Source of the DNA: Ruminococcus sp. AF31-8BH
GTDB lineage: Bacteria; Bacillota; Clostridia; Lachnospirales; Lachnospiraceae
NCBI RefSeq assembly: GCF_003460605.1
Contig: NZ_QTVN01000004.1
Location: 186,001-250,000 of the forward strand
DNA: 64,000 nucleotides
Reading direction: 5' to 3'
Numbering within the stretch: the stretch's first letter is position 1; every line of letters begins with the position of its first letter. The notes beneath the pieces are model-generated. The model made no database searches and was not told the DNA's origin. It worked only from the letters and a program-made list of their open reading frames with translations. This document shows positions 44,364 through 52,762 of this stretch, piece after piece. The translations under genes were made by a program, and so were the position numbers.

Positions 44364-44810
44364 TTATCTTCCGTCTGCGGCATTGCCTGCCGCATCACCA
44401 ACATCTTCCACGGCATTTCCTACACCTTCCCCGATGTCCCGGACGCCGTCTGCCACACCGTCTCCTAAGTCTTCCACGCCCTCGCCAATGGCGCCGGAAA
44501 CGGAATTGTTGTTCTCGGTTACATTGTTACCAGGAACTGCAGTGCCGTCATTTGCGGTGTTTGCATCATCCGGTACTGCTGTATCGCCAGCCATGTTACC
44601 GTCTGTTCCGTTGTTTCCATCATCGTTTCCATTATTGTCCGCGTCATCTGTCAGGTTGTCCTCTGCGGCTCCATCTCCTACGTTATCTATACCGTCATTT
44701 GCGGTGTTTGGAACCTCGTCCGCCGCGTTGTTGTTATTGCCGCAGGCGGTAAGCATACATAATGTAAATACCAGCAAAGCACTTATGAGCATACGTTTTG
44801 TTTTTTTCAT
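44364..44810 (-). CDS. Asp/Asn/Gly-rich lipoprotein, function unknown
   Basis: 148 aa. Clear lipoprotein signal: MKKTKRMLISALLVFTLCMLTAC, lipobox LTAC with Cys23, then GNNNNAADE. The mature part is highly acidic and low-complexity (DGIDNVGDGAAEDNLTDDADNNGNDDG). The C-terminus has a degenerate heptad-like repeat: GEGVEDLGDG, VADGVRDIGEG, VGNAVEDVGDA. Such D/N/G repeats can bind cations, but I see no known domain. Single gene with own terminator. Confidence 0.82.
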   Translation of the reverse strand: MKKTKRMLISALLVFTLCMLTACGNNNNAADEVPNTANDGIDNVGDGAAEDNLTDDADNNGNDDGNNGTDGNMAGDTAVPDDANTANDGTAVPGNNVTENNNSVSGAIGEGVEDLGDGVADGVRDIGEGVGNAVEDVGDAAGNAADGR

Positions 44811-44955
44811 CTCATCTGTCTCCTTTTCTTAAGAATATTTTCAGCTGAAAATACTGCTGCTTTGTATTCCTAATATGTACAGATGAGCAAAAACTATTCT
44901 GGCATAATTTTCCATTTATATGCTGCCGATCTACCTCAGGCAGGCATGAAACATC

Positions 44956-45903
44956 TTACAGCAGCAAAGCCTCCATCACCGCATAATAACATTCCACACC
45001 CCCGAAAAGCTGAGTCAGCTCCACATACTCATCCACCGTATGAGCCAGGTCTTCCCTGGAAGGGCCAAGTCCGATGGTGGGAATTCCTTTTTCGCCTGCA
45101 TAGTGGCTGCCGTTGGTGCAAAAGCTATACTGGGTAAGTTCCGGATCGTAGCCTGCCTCCCGGACTTTTCCAAGAATTTTCTGAATATAGTCTTCTTTTG
45201 GATCATAGTACCAGCCCGGGAAAAAGCGCTCACCCTGAATTTCCGCGTCCGTATAGCATTTCTCTTTTCCAACAGAAAAGGAAGCCTTTGCCGAAAACTG
45301 AGGATCTTCTTTTTCCAGCCTTGCAATCAGTTCCTTAACAGGAGCCAGGACGCTTTCTTTCGTCTCACCGGTGAGAAGCCGGCGGTCCAGGGTGGCACGG
45401 CAGTACTCCGGCACCACCGAAGCTCCTGGATATGGGGAAGAAATAATATCCGTCACTTCCATGATTCCTTTTCCAAGCTGCTCATGGACAGGTGGTTGAA
45501 GCTTGTCTAATTCACTGATCAGCCTGCACATTTTCTTCACCGCATTCACGCCCTTTTCCGGGTTTGCGGAATGAGCTGCTTTTCCAAAGGTTTCCAGAAG
45601 GATTTCTGCCCTTCCCCGCTGTCCGGTCTTAATGTTCAGCCCTGATGCTTCACCGATCACAACATAGTCTGGATTCACCAGTTCACTGATACTTCTGGCC
45701 GCTACGCCCTCGAAGCATTCCTCGTGAACCACACCTGCTGTATGGATTTCCCCGGCAAAATTCTTTCCGTGGTCTTCCAGGAAATATGCTGCTGCGCAGA
45801 AAAATGCCGCCACAGCCCCTTTCATATCAGAGGTTCCTCTTCCATATAATTTGCCGTCCTCTACCACTGGCACGAAAGGATCATGGCTTTCCTTCCTTTT
45901 CAA
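44956..45903 (-). pseudogene. YgeY-like M20 metallohydrolase, 5'-truncated
   Basis: 315 codons at most, from a TTG overlapping the D-aminoacylase stop. Family motifs present: YGRGTSDMKGAVAAFF (metal Asp), HEECFEG (Glu pair), and YSFCTNGSHYAGEKGIPTIGLGPSREDLAHTVDEYVE, which resembles the YgeY selenium-linked hydrolase family. The first 70-80 residues of the family, with the first metal ligand motif (H-x-D-T-V), are missing. Homology starts abruptly at HDPFVPVVEDGKLYGRG, right after the upstream gene. No RBS suits the TTG. This looks like a deletion fused to the end of the aminoacylase gene, so activity is doubtful. Confidence 0.75.
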
Positions 45904-47513
45904 TTTCCAGAGCGTCTCTGGAGTACTCCGCTTTTTGAATTTCGGTACTGATCTTTCTCCACTGCAATCTCCCCGCCAACCAGTACGTAATCAAATCCGG
46001 TGCAGTACTGATCCGGGTTCTGGAAATCTGCGTGAATCTGAAGCTTGTCCAGATGAAATACGTTTATATCTGCTGGCATTCCTTTTTGGAGTATCCCACG
46101 GTTCAGGCCCAGAACGGCGGCTGGTTTTGCTGTCATTTTATACACGGCTTCTTCTATGGAAAAAACATTCCGGTCTCTTACATAATCGGTTAGAAGCTTC
46201 GGAAAAGCGCCGTAAACTCTTGGATGATATTTTCCGCCAGCCGGATATATGGCATCGGAGATCAGGTTTGCGCGGCTGTCCTTCAGAAAATAAAGCATAT
46301 CCTCCTCGGAGGCGATGGTATCCAGCATGGTAACCTGACAGCGCTCCGCAAGAAGAATGTCGTAAAGGGTATCATAAGGATCTTTTCCCAGCTGCTTCGC
46401 AATAGCCGAAATGGACTGGCCTGCATAGCTTCCAAACTGCTGCGTATGCAAGGTACTGGCATAAATCCGCTCAAAGCCAGCCAGTTCCACAATGTTTTCA
46501 AAAATATCCGAGGGCTGCTGCAGTACTTTGGTAATTTCCTTCCGGCATGCCGGGTCTGCCAGTCTCGCACAGATGGCGTCTGTGCCGCCCTCCTGAAACT
46601 GCGGAGGAAGCAGATGTACCAGCTGGGTGGAACCTGTCAGATAGGGATACAGATCAAAATCCACTTTCACGCCCCGCTCTGCCGCCTGATCAAACAGCTG
46701 CAGGATCTTCACAGGCGTATCGCCCCAGTTTTTCTGTCCGATGCATTTCAGATGGCTTACATGCAGCGGAATCTGAAGTTCCTCCGCTACTGAAATCACC
46801 TCCTGCAAAGCCAGAAGGATTCCGTCCCCTTCGTTGCGCACATGGGTGGTAATGGGAATTCCAGTTCCTTTCAACGGCTGCAGTGCCTGCGCAAGCCCAT
46901 CCCTGTCATATTCAAATTCCGGTGCATAGGCGACTCCAAGGCTGACTCCAAGAGCGCCGGCTGCAAGGGATTCCTCCAATGCATTCCAAACCTGGTGCAT
47001 TTCCTCATCAGACAGCTTTCCGGGGGCATAGCCCTTTACTCCGGCACGAATGGTTCCGTTTCCGGCAAGCATTCCAGTGTTGACGCTGCGTTTCTCTTTG
47101 GAAAGAGCAGCCAGGTAGGATGACATGGTTGACATAACGTCTGCCTGTCCCTGCCGAACTTCTCCCGTAACGCTGCTCAAAAAACCTGCAATCTCTTCTC
47201 TAAACTTCTCCCCGACTGGCGCCACAGACAGTCCGCAGTTTCCATTTACCACAGTGGTAAGCCCCTGCCTGTTCAAAAGCTCATCATCACCATTTCCAAA
47301 AGCCTGCCAGTCGCCGTGCCTGTGAATGTCAATAAAGCCGGGGGTTACATACCCACCGGCCGCATCCAGGACACATTTTCCGGAGAAGTCAGAGGGGACT
47401 TCAATGTGCTCCCCCACTTCCTCAATTTTACCATTTTTTACTGCCAGATCGCCGTAAAAAGGCTTTTCATTCTTTCCATTTACGATCCAGCCGTTTTTGA
47501 TTATGTAGTCCAT
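45900..47513 (-). CDS. D-aminoacylase / N-acyl-D-amino-acid deacylase
   Basis: 537 aa amidohydrolase. Metal site: GFIDIHRHGD (His64, His66), GNCG (Cys93), then HVRNEGDG and HVSHLKCIG. The composite beta-sandwich N- and C-termini (MDYIIKNGWIVNGKNEKPFYGDLAVKNGKI; GLNRGILQKGMPADINVFHLDKLQ) are typical. It removes the acyl group from N-acyl-D-amino acids. The gene follows an amino-acid ABC importer ATPase by 6 nt, so importer and enzyme probably act on the same substrate. Its last few residues may come from the deletion that truncated the next gene. Confidence 0.92.
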   Translation of the reverse strand: MDYIIKNGWIVNGKNEKPFYGDLAVKNGKIEEVGEHIEVPSDFSGKCVLDAAGGYVTPGFIDIHRHGDWQAFGNGDDELLNRQGLTTVVNGNCGLSVAPVGEKFREEIAGFLSSVTGEVRQGQADVMSTMSSYLAALSKEKRSVNTGMLAGNGTIRAGVKGYAPGKLSDEEMHQVWNALEESLAAGALGVSLGVAYAPEFEYDRDGLAQALQPLKGTGIPITTHVRNEGDGILLALQEVISVAEELQIPLHVSHLKCIGQKNWGDTPVKILQLFDQAAERGVKVDFDLYPYLTGSTQLVHLLPPQFQEGGTDAICARLADPACRKEITKVLQQPSDIFENIVELAGFERIYASTLHTQQFGSYAGQSISAIAKQLGKDPYDTLYDILLAERCQVTMLDTIASEEDMLYFLKDSRANLISDAIYPAGGKYHPRVYGAFPKLLTDYVRDRNVFSIEEAVYKMTAKPAAVLGLNRGILQKGMPADINVFHLDKLQIHADFQNPDQYCTGFDYVLVGGEIAVEKDQYRNSKSGVLQRRSGN

Positions 47514-47519
47514 CCTGAA

Positions 47520-48260
47520 TTATCTTTCCTCAACTTTCCTGATAAACTGACGAATACGCTCATTCTTTGGATGTTCAAAAAATTCTTCCGGAGACGCATC
47601 CTCCACGATCACGCCATCTTCCATAAACAAAATCCTGTCTGCAACCTCCCGGGCAAAATTCATCTCATGGGTTACAATTACCATGGAAACGCCCTCTGCT
47701 GCTACCTTACGGATGACGTTTAATACCTCTCCAACCAGTTCCGGATCCAGTGCACTTGTAGGCTCATCGAAAAGGATCACTTCCGGATCCATGGCCATAG
47801 CTCTGGCAATTGCAACCCTCTGCTGCTGTCCGCCGGAAAGGTTCTTCGCCATGGCATCCTCCCTGCCTTCCAGGCCAACCATTTTCAGAAGCTCCTTGGC
47901 CCGGGTGACTGCCTCCTGCTTTGGAACCTTTTTCACATGGACAGGTGCCTCGATCACATTCTGCAGAACACTCATATGGGTAAACACATTAAATCTCTGG
48001 AACACCATTCCAATATGCTGTCTCAGCTGGTGAAGCGCCTGGCCGGAGTCCACTGATTTTCCCATGTAATCAATCTCACCGGAATCATAGGTTTCCAGCT
48101 GGTTGATGCAGCGGAGAATGGTGGATTTGCCGGAACCGCTGGGTCCCAGAATTGCGATCTTTTCCCCTTTGTGGATGTCGAAGCTGATTCCTTTAAGTAC
48201 TTCCAGATCTCCGAAGCACTTGCTGATATTTTTTACGCTTAAGATTACGTCCTCTGCCAT
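47520..48260 (-). CDS. Polar amino-acid ABC transporter ATPase
   Basis: 246 aa. Walker A GPSGSGKST, signature LSGGQQQRVAIARAMA, Walker B VILFDEPTSALDPELVGEV, switch His in VTHEMNFAREV. These match the GlnQ/HisP group. Its ATG abuts the permease stop (0-nt gap) with AAGGAGG inside the permease end. Confidence 0.95.
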   Translation of the reverse strand: MAEDVILSVKNISKCFGDLEVLKGISFDIHKGEKIAILGPSGSGKSTILRCINQLETYDSGEIDYMGKSVDSGQALHQLRQHIGMVFQRFNVFTHMSVLQNVIEAPVHVKKVPKQEAVTRAKELLKMVGLEGREDAMAKNLSGGQQQRVAIARAMAMDPEVILFDEPTSALDPELVGEVLNVIRKVAAEGVSMVIVTHEMNFAREVADRILFMEDGVIVEDASPEEFFEHPKNERIRQFIRKVEER

Positions 48261-48911
48261 TTATGCCATCCTCCTTTCCAGAACTCCTGCAAGCTGGGTA
48301 AATATAGTTGTCAGGATCAGGTACAATACCGCAACCGCTATGTACGGCTCAAAATAATGGAAAGAATTGTAGGCGATCAGAGTTCCCTCCCTGGTAAGCT
48401 CTGTCAGTGTTATGGCTGATAAAATGGAGGTATTCTTAATGGTTGCAATAAACTGGTTCACCAAAGGCAGAATACAGATCTTGGTTGCCTGGGGTGCCAC
48501 GATCCGGAGCATCTCCAGATGCCAGGGCATTCCCAGAGCCTTGGCTGCTTCTCTTTGTCCAGGGTCAATAGCATGGATACCGGAGCGAACGATTTCCGCA
48601 ATGTATGCGCCTGTATTTAATGACATGGAGAGCACGCCTGCTGTCATGGCGCTGAATGTGACTCCCAGGTTGGGCAGTCCGAAATAAATCAGGAATGCCT
48701 GTATCATAAGAGGAGTTCCTCTCCAGATCCAGATATAAAGCTGTGCGATCCTTGCCACGATCTTCACGCGGCTGTCGCGCATCAGCGCCAGCACTACGCC
48801 AAGAACCGTACCAAATATAAGCGTCAGAATCGATATTTCCATCGTCACTGCACATCCATGAAGCAGTGATGACATTTTGTCAAATACAAGTGACCATTTC
48901 AATGTTACCAT
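48261..48911 (-). CDS. Polar amino-acid ABC transporter permease
   Basis: 216 aa, five membrane segments, HisM/GlnP family. The EAA loop EAAKALGMPWHLEMLRIVAPQATKICILP contacts the ATPase, and YIWIWRGTPLMIQAFLIYFGLP is the family motif. A single permease gene implies a homodimer. It sits between the binding-protein gene and the ATPase gene. Confidence 0.95.
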   Translation of the reverse strand: MVTLKWSLVFDKMSSLLHGCAVTMEISILTLIFGTVLGVVLALMRDSRVKIVARIAQLYIWIWRGTPLMIQAFLIYFGLPNLGVTFSAMTAGVLSMSLNTGAYIAEIVRSGIHAIDPGQREAAKALGMPWHLEMLRIVAPQATKICILPLVNQFIATIKNTSILSAITLTELTREGTLIAYNSFHYFEPYIAVAVLYLILTTIFTQLAGVLERRMA

Positions 48912-48969
48912 ACTATTTACCCTGTGACCAGTAAAGATAGCCGGTTTATCCTTTCTTTCTTACTTTTTT

Positions 48970-48987
48970 GTTACTGCTCACAGTAAC
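48970..48987. repeat. Intercistronic hairpin GTTACTG/CAGTAAC
   Basis: Perfect 7-bp arms with a CTCA loop between binding-protein and permease genes. No T-run follows in the direction of transcription. It probably protects or processes the 5' message so the binding protein is made in excess. The arms equal the outer 7 bp of the family D element, possibly by chance. Confidence 0.5.
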
Positions 48988-49011
48988 ACGTTTTTCTGCC
49001 TTGTTCTTATC

Positions 49012-49890
49012 TTATTCTGCAGTATCCTCTGCTGCGGAAGCGGCTTCCTCTCCATCTCCAGAAGCATCGATCCATTTTGTCCACAGTGCATCGTAAGTGC
49101 CGTCTGCATAGTAGTCGTCAATGCACTCGTTGATAAATGCAAGCAGGTCATCTTTTCCTTTCTGTACTGCAATTGCATTCTCTGCATGTGTGAATGGATC
49201 ACATACGATCTTGGTTCCCTCATATTCCTGGGAAAGGATCTTCTGATTCAGAAGGTCATTGACTACAACATCCACACGGCCTGCAAGAAGATCGGAAACG
49301 CATCCAACGGTATCTTTATACTGAACGATTTCATAAGAAACATCCGGGTTTTCATCCAGGAAGCTCTGTGCCACATTGTAGGAGGTTGCACCTTCCTTTA
49401 CTGCTACCTTCAGGCCATCACAGTCAGCCAGGCTCTTGATGGTGTCTGCATATTCGGAATCTTCTTTTACCGCAAGGATCATACCGCTGTCGCAATAGGA
49501 TTTGGACATGTCCACGACCTCGCAGCGCTCATCTGTTTTATACATGGCTGCGATGGAAAAATCATATTCTCCGTTCTGGATGGATGGAACAATGGACTGG
49601 AATTCCATGTCTGTCACTTCCATATCCACCCCCAGCTTATCTGCAATATACTGAGCCAGGTCAATGTCAAACCCTACAATATTGTTGTCGTCATCACGGT
49701 ACTCAAAAGGTACATAAGTTCCGGTTGCTACTGTGATCACGCCTTTTTCCTTGATTGCTTTAATGTTGTCTCCTTTTTCCCAGTCTACTGCTGCAGTGTC
49801 ATCTGTACTCTCTGCATATACCGGAGTAAAAGCGGTCATGATCATAGATGCTGCTGTAAGAAGTGCCATTGCTTTTGCTGTTTTTCTCAT
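49012..49890 (-). CDS. Amino-acid ABC transporter substrate-binding protein
   Basis: 292 aa. A signal peptide ends near residue 26 (TAFTPVYA-ES). The family 3 solute-binding fold is clear: KEKGVITVATGTYVPFEYRDDDNNIVGFDIDLAQYIADKLGVDMEVTDMEFQSIVPSIQNGEYD. There is no lipobox, and an Asp/Glu/Ala-rich tail of about 15 residues ends the protein. I chose the ATG at 49890, AGGAGAAA upstream. First gene of the importer/aminoacylase operon, behind two tandem leader terminators. Confidence 0.93.
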   Translation of the reverse strand: MRKTAKAMALLTAASMIMTAFTPVYAESTDDTAAVDWEKGDNIKAIKEKGVITVATGTYVPFEYRDDDNNIVGFDIDLAQYIADKLGVDMEVTDMEFQSIVPSIQNGEYDFSIAAMYKTDERCEVVDMSKSYCDSGMILAVKEDSEYADTIKSLADCDGLKVAVKEGATSYNVAQSFLDENPDVSYEIVQYKDTVGCVSDLLAGRVDVVVNDLLNQKILSQEYEGTKIVCDPFTHAENAIAVQKGKDDLLAFINECIDDYYADGTYDALWTKWIDASGDGEEAASAAEDTAE

Positions 49891-49971
49891 AATGATTTCT
49901 CCTCTCTGACTCTCGCCGGTACAGATAGCCTGCGCAGAAAATACTATCTTATCTTCCAGCTGATGATACGC

Positions 49972-49998
49972 AAAAAGGCCGCCTGACGGCAGCCCTTT
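49972..49998 (-). terminator. Second leader terminator of ABC operon
   Basis: Minus strand AAAGGGCTGCC-GTCA-GGCGGCCTTT then TT, between promoter and binding-protein start. Confidence 0.65.
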
Positions 49999-50004
49999 CT
50001 GCAA

Positions 50005-50043
50005 ATAAAAAACGGAGCAAACCACTTAGTAGTTTGCTCCGTT
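50005..50043 (-). terminator. First leader terminator of ABC operon
   Basis: Minus strand AACGGAGCAAAC pairs with GTTTGCTCCGTT, loop TACTAAGTG, then TTTTA. The stem begins about 12-15 nt after the predicted start point, too close for a classical aptamer in front. Confidence 0.85.
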
Positions 50044-50061
50044 GCAACTTGTTATGGTGGA

Positions 50062-50090
50062 ATTATAGCAAACAGATTCCTGTCTGTAAA
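50062..50090 (-). promoter_or_regulatory. Promoter upstream of ABC/D-aminoacylase operon
   Basis: Minus strand TTTACA (50090-50085), 17-bp spacer, TATAAT (50067-50062), 50 nt after the dapB stop. Its spacer contains the dyad ACAGGAATCTGT. Confidence 0.85.
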
Positions 50091-50140
50091 TCCATAAATT
50101 CAACAATTTTTTTGTATGACTTTTACTTTTTTTGTATATC

Positions 50141-50899
50141 TTAGCCAGCGATCACATCGCTCATATCGTATCTTCCGGCTGGTTTTCCGGCAAGATATTT
50201 GGCTGCTTCTACAGCGCCTTTGCCAAATATTGCCTTGGAATATGCGGTATGCTTGAACTCGATTACTTCGTCCTGGCCGGCAAAAATTACCTCATGCTCT
50301 CCAACGATAGAGCCGCCGCGCACTGCAGAAATACCGATTTCCTTAGCATCGCGCTTCTCTCTTCTCTGGCTGCGGTCATATACATAATGATACTGATTGT
50401 CCATTGCCTCATTCAGGCTGTCTGCAAGGGCAAGGGCAGTTCCGCTTGGGGCATCCACCTTCAGGTTGTGATGCTTCTCCACGATCTCCATGTCAAAGCC
50501 GGCTGTTGCCAGAACTTTGGCAGCATCCTGAACCAGCTTCAGAAGAGTGTTGATTCCAAGGGACATGTTGGCAGATTTGAGAACTGCGATCTTCTTCGCA
50601 CTCTCTTCTACTCTGGCAAGCTGCTCCTCGCTTAAACCTGTGGTGCAAAGAACAACCGGCATATTTCTTTTCTCACAATAATCCATCAGCTTGTCAAAAG
50701 CCTTGGGTGAGGAAAAATCGATGACAGCATCTGCCTCTACCTGGCACTCATCAATATTTGTGAATACCGGATAGCTGTTTTTCCCCTGGTCTGCAATGTC
50801 AATTCCTGCTACGATCTGGGCATTGGGATCCTTCTCAACGATTTCGGAGATAACCTGTCCCATGTGACCATTGCATCCGTGCATAATAATTTTAACCAT
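50141..50899 (-). CDS. dapB: 4-hydroxy-tetrahydrodipicolinate reductase
   Basis: 252 aa. Nucleotide motif IIMHGCNGHMGQVI; catalytic EKHHNLKVDAPSGTAL (His-His and Lys). It reduces hydroxytetrahydrodipicolinate in lysine/DAP synthesis. It lies 17 nt after dapA, same operon. Confidence 0.97.
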   Translation of the reverse strand: MVKIIMHGCNGHMGQVISEIVEKDPNAQIVAGIDIADQGKNSYPVFTNIDECQVEADAVIDFSSPKAFDKLMDYCEKRNMPVVLCTTGLSEEQLARVEESAKKIAVLKSANMSLGINTLLKLVQDAAKVLATAGFDMEIVEKHHNLKVDAPSGTALALADSLNEAMDNQYHYVYDRSQRREKRDAKEIGISAVRGGSIVGEHEVIFAGQDEVIEFKHTAYSKAIFGKGAVEAAKYLAGKPAGRYDMSDVIAG

Positions 50900-50916
50900 T
50901 GTAATTACTTCCTCTC

Positions 50917-51810
50917 TTATGCAAGCTTAATTCCGTAATCTGTAAGAGCCTTCTTCAGTCTCTCCTCATTCTCTGTCTCCATCTCGCAAAGAGGCATACG
51001 GGTCGGTCCGACCTTCCATCCCATCAGGTTCAGGGCAGTCTTAACCGGAATCGGGTTTACCTCGCAGAACAATGCGTTGATCAGCGGAACAGCATCCAGC
51101 TGAAGCTTGGCAGCACCTGCAAGATCACCTTCCATAAATTTCATAACCATGTCATGGGTGTTCTTCGGAGCAACGTTGGATAATACGGAGATTACACCAA
51201 GTCCGCCAAGAGAAAGGATCGGAAGTACCTGATCATCATTTCCGGAATAAAGCTCAAGGCATCCGTCAGCCATGGACATCATCTTGGCGATCTGGGAAAG
51301 ATCTCCGCTTGCAGCCTTGATTCCTACAATGTTCTTCACATTCTTGGCAAGTGTGACTGCTGTGGCAGGCTGGATATTGCAGCCTGTACGGCTTGGTACG
51401 TTATACATAATGATCGGAGTATCCGGCACGGAATTCGCAATCTCTGTGTAGTGACGGATCAGTCCCTTCTGGCTTGCCTTGTTGTAATATGGAGTTACGA
51501 TCAGAAGAGCGTCAGCTCCGTAAGAAGCAGCTTCCTGAGACATCATAATTGCAGTCTCTGTACAATTGGAGCCTGTACCTGCGATTACAGGAACTCTTCC
51601 GGCTACCTTGTCAATTGCGAATTTGATCGTCTGAAGATGCTCTCCATGTGTCAGGGTAGAAGACTCGCCTGTGGTACCGCAGATAATGATCGCATCTGTA
51701 CTGTTGGCAATCTGGTATTCCAGAAGTTCTTCCAGTTTCTCATAATTTACTTTTCCATCTTCATGCATGGGGGTTACGATTGCAACGCCTGCGCCTTTGA
51801 AAATTGCCAT
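50917..51810 (-). CDS. dapA: 4-hydroxy-tetrahydrodipicolinate synthase
   Basis: 297 aa TIM-barrel aldolase. GTTGESSTLT substrate motif, catalytic Tyr in YNVPSRTG, Schiff-base Lys in IVGIKAASGDL. It condenses pyruvate and aspartate semialdehyde. AGGAGG precedes the ATG. A fragment of the family A repeat lies 40-110 nt upstream. Confidence 0.97.
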   Translation of the reverse strand: MAIFKGAGVAIVTPMHEDGKVNYEKLEELLEYQIANSTDAIIICGTTGESSTLTHGEHLQTIKFAIDKVAGRVPVIAGTGSNCTETAIMMSQEAASYGADALLIVTPYYNKASQKGLIRHYTEIANSVPDTPIIMYNVPSRTGCNIQPATAVTLAKNVKNIVGIKAASGDLSQIAKMMSMADGCLELYSGNDDQVLPILSLGGLGVISVLSNVAPKNTHDMVMKFMEGDLAGAAKLQLDAVPLINALFCEVNPIPVKTALNLMGWKVGPTRMPLCEMETENEERLKKALTDYGIKLA

Positions 51811-51852
51811 TTTACTTCCTCCTATTCATCCTTGTGTATCGTTTCAGCAGTT

Positions 51853-51916
51853 TAGAGCATGTTTAAAAAAGGCTCTAGAGCGTGTTTGAAAAATCATTCC
51901 CGCAATCTGCACGCCC
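51853..51916. mobile_element. Fragmented family A element ends
   Basis: From 51875, 42 nt match one end of the element at 8374 exactly (complement of 8498-8539), starting CTAGAGCGTGTTTGAAAAA. The match stops 2 nt before the cobO stop codon. A second, mutated end (TAGAGCATGTTTAAAAAA) lies directly before it. Confidence 0.8.
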
Positions 51917-51918
51917 GG

Positions 51919-52428
51919 TCAGACCAGCGGCATTTTATCTCTTTCGAGAGTGGTAATGGTAGTCACACGGTCTACATAATCCAAGAGACCTTGGTCTACC
52001 CGGTTGCCTGTGAGAATAATATGCATAGATTCGTCCTTCTGCTTCAGAAGCTCGGTAACCATATCCACAGTTGCGATATGCTTATCCAGAAGTCCAAGGA
52101 TCTCGTCCAATACCAGAAAATCGCATTCCTGGGTTGCAATTACCTTGCGGGCAAAATTTAGTCCATTCAGAATATTGCGTTTCTCTTCTGCCTGCTCTTC
52201 CTCATTTAACTGGTCGTAGCAGGTCTCCATCTTCTCGAAGCGGAAGATCTTGATGTCCAGCTGATCCAGTTCTTCCAGGAAATCCAGCTCGCGCCGTTCA
52301 TTTCCCTTCAGGAACTGAATGATGATCACGCTCTTGCCCTGAGAAGATGCGCGCAGTGCCTGACCAATTGCCAATGTGGTCTTGCCTCTGCCATTTCCGC
52401 AATAAACCTCTGCCATTTCTTTTTCCAT
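51919..52428 (-). CDS. cobO: Cob(I)yrinic acid a,c-diamide adenosyltransferase
   Basis: 169 aa, CobO/BtuR/CobA type. P-loop VYCGNGRGKTTLAIGQAL near residue 8; IIQFLKGNERRELDFL; DFLVLDEILGLLDKH. It adds the adenosyl group to corrinoids. I chose the ATG at 52428 with GAGGA upstream; the longer frame has no RBS. The C-terminal end is abutted by the repeat fragment but the ending TTITTLERDKMPLV is family-like. Confidence 0.93.
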   Translation of the reverse strand: MEKEMAEVYCGNGRGKTTLAIGQALRASSQGKSVIIIQFLKGNERRELDFLEELDQLDIKIFRFEKMETCYDQLNEEEQAEEKRNILNGLNFARKVIATQECDFLVLDEILGLLDKHIATVDMVTELLKQKDESMHIILTGNRVDQGLLDYVDRVTTITTLERDKMPLV

Positions 52429-52762
52429 ACTGATTCCTCTTATTGTTGTTAAAAATAATAGTAACTGTTCAGTACCTTTACAGCTACGCGCAAAATGCGC
52501 CATTTTTAATATGCTTATATTACCGCAAAACTGCCAGAAATGCAAGCTATGCTTTTTTCATGGCTATGCACTGTCTTTTTGCCGTTACTGTTCACTGGTA
52601 ACATTCCGCGAGGTGTTTTTTGTGAACAAAGTTCACAGAAAACCCGAGAATTGCAGCGCGAAATCATGCGAATGCATGATTTCTGTGCATCGCGAAGCGT
52701 GTTACTGATCACGGAGTGAACAGTAACTTTTTGCCTGGAAATCAGCTGGGTGGAGCCAGTTT
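52429..52762. other. Intergenic region cobO / ssb-like gene
   Basis: About 330 bp without a gene. It contains the 144-bp family D element, a small GCGCA/TGCGC hairpin near 52490, and two GCTATGC repeats. No cobalamin riboswitch is recognisable ahead of cobO. Confidence 0.6.
52584..52727. mobile_element. MITE, family D, with 8-bp target duplication
   Basis: 144 bp with perfect 12-bp terminal inverted repeats GTTACTGTTCAC (52584-52595) and GTGAACAGTAAC (52716-52727). It is flanked on both sides by TTTTTGCC (52576-52583 and 52728-52735). It has no coding capacity. Internal pairs include GTGAAC/GTTCAC and GAAATCATGC/GCATGATTTC. Confidence 0.88.

Noticed and set aside
44150..44832. Open frames rich in Arg/His/Pro or Ser/Pro antisense to the lipoprotein gene
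   Set aside because: They mirror the low-complexity Asp/Asn coding sequence on the other strand.
49891..50140. T-box upstream of the amino-acid importer
   Set aside because: The promoter is only about 15 nt before the terminator and no AGGGUGG-type T-box sequence is present.
52455..52480. GTAACTGTTCAG near cobO as another family D end
   Set aside because: Only a partial 10-bp match with no partner end.
52429..52575. Possible cobalamin riboswitch upstream of cobO
   Set aside because: None of the conserved B12-box text is visible; only small hairpins and direct repeats.
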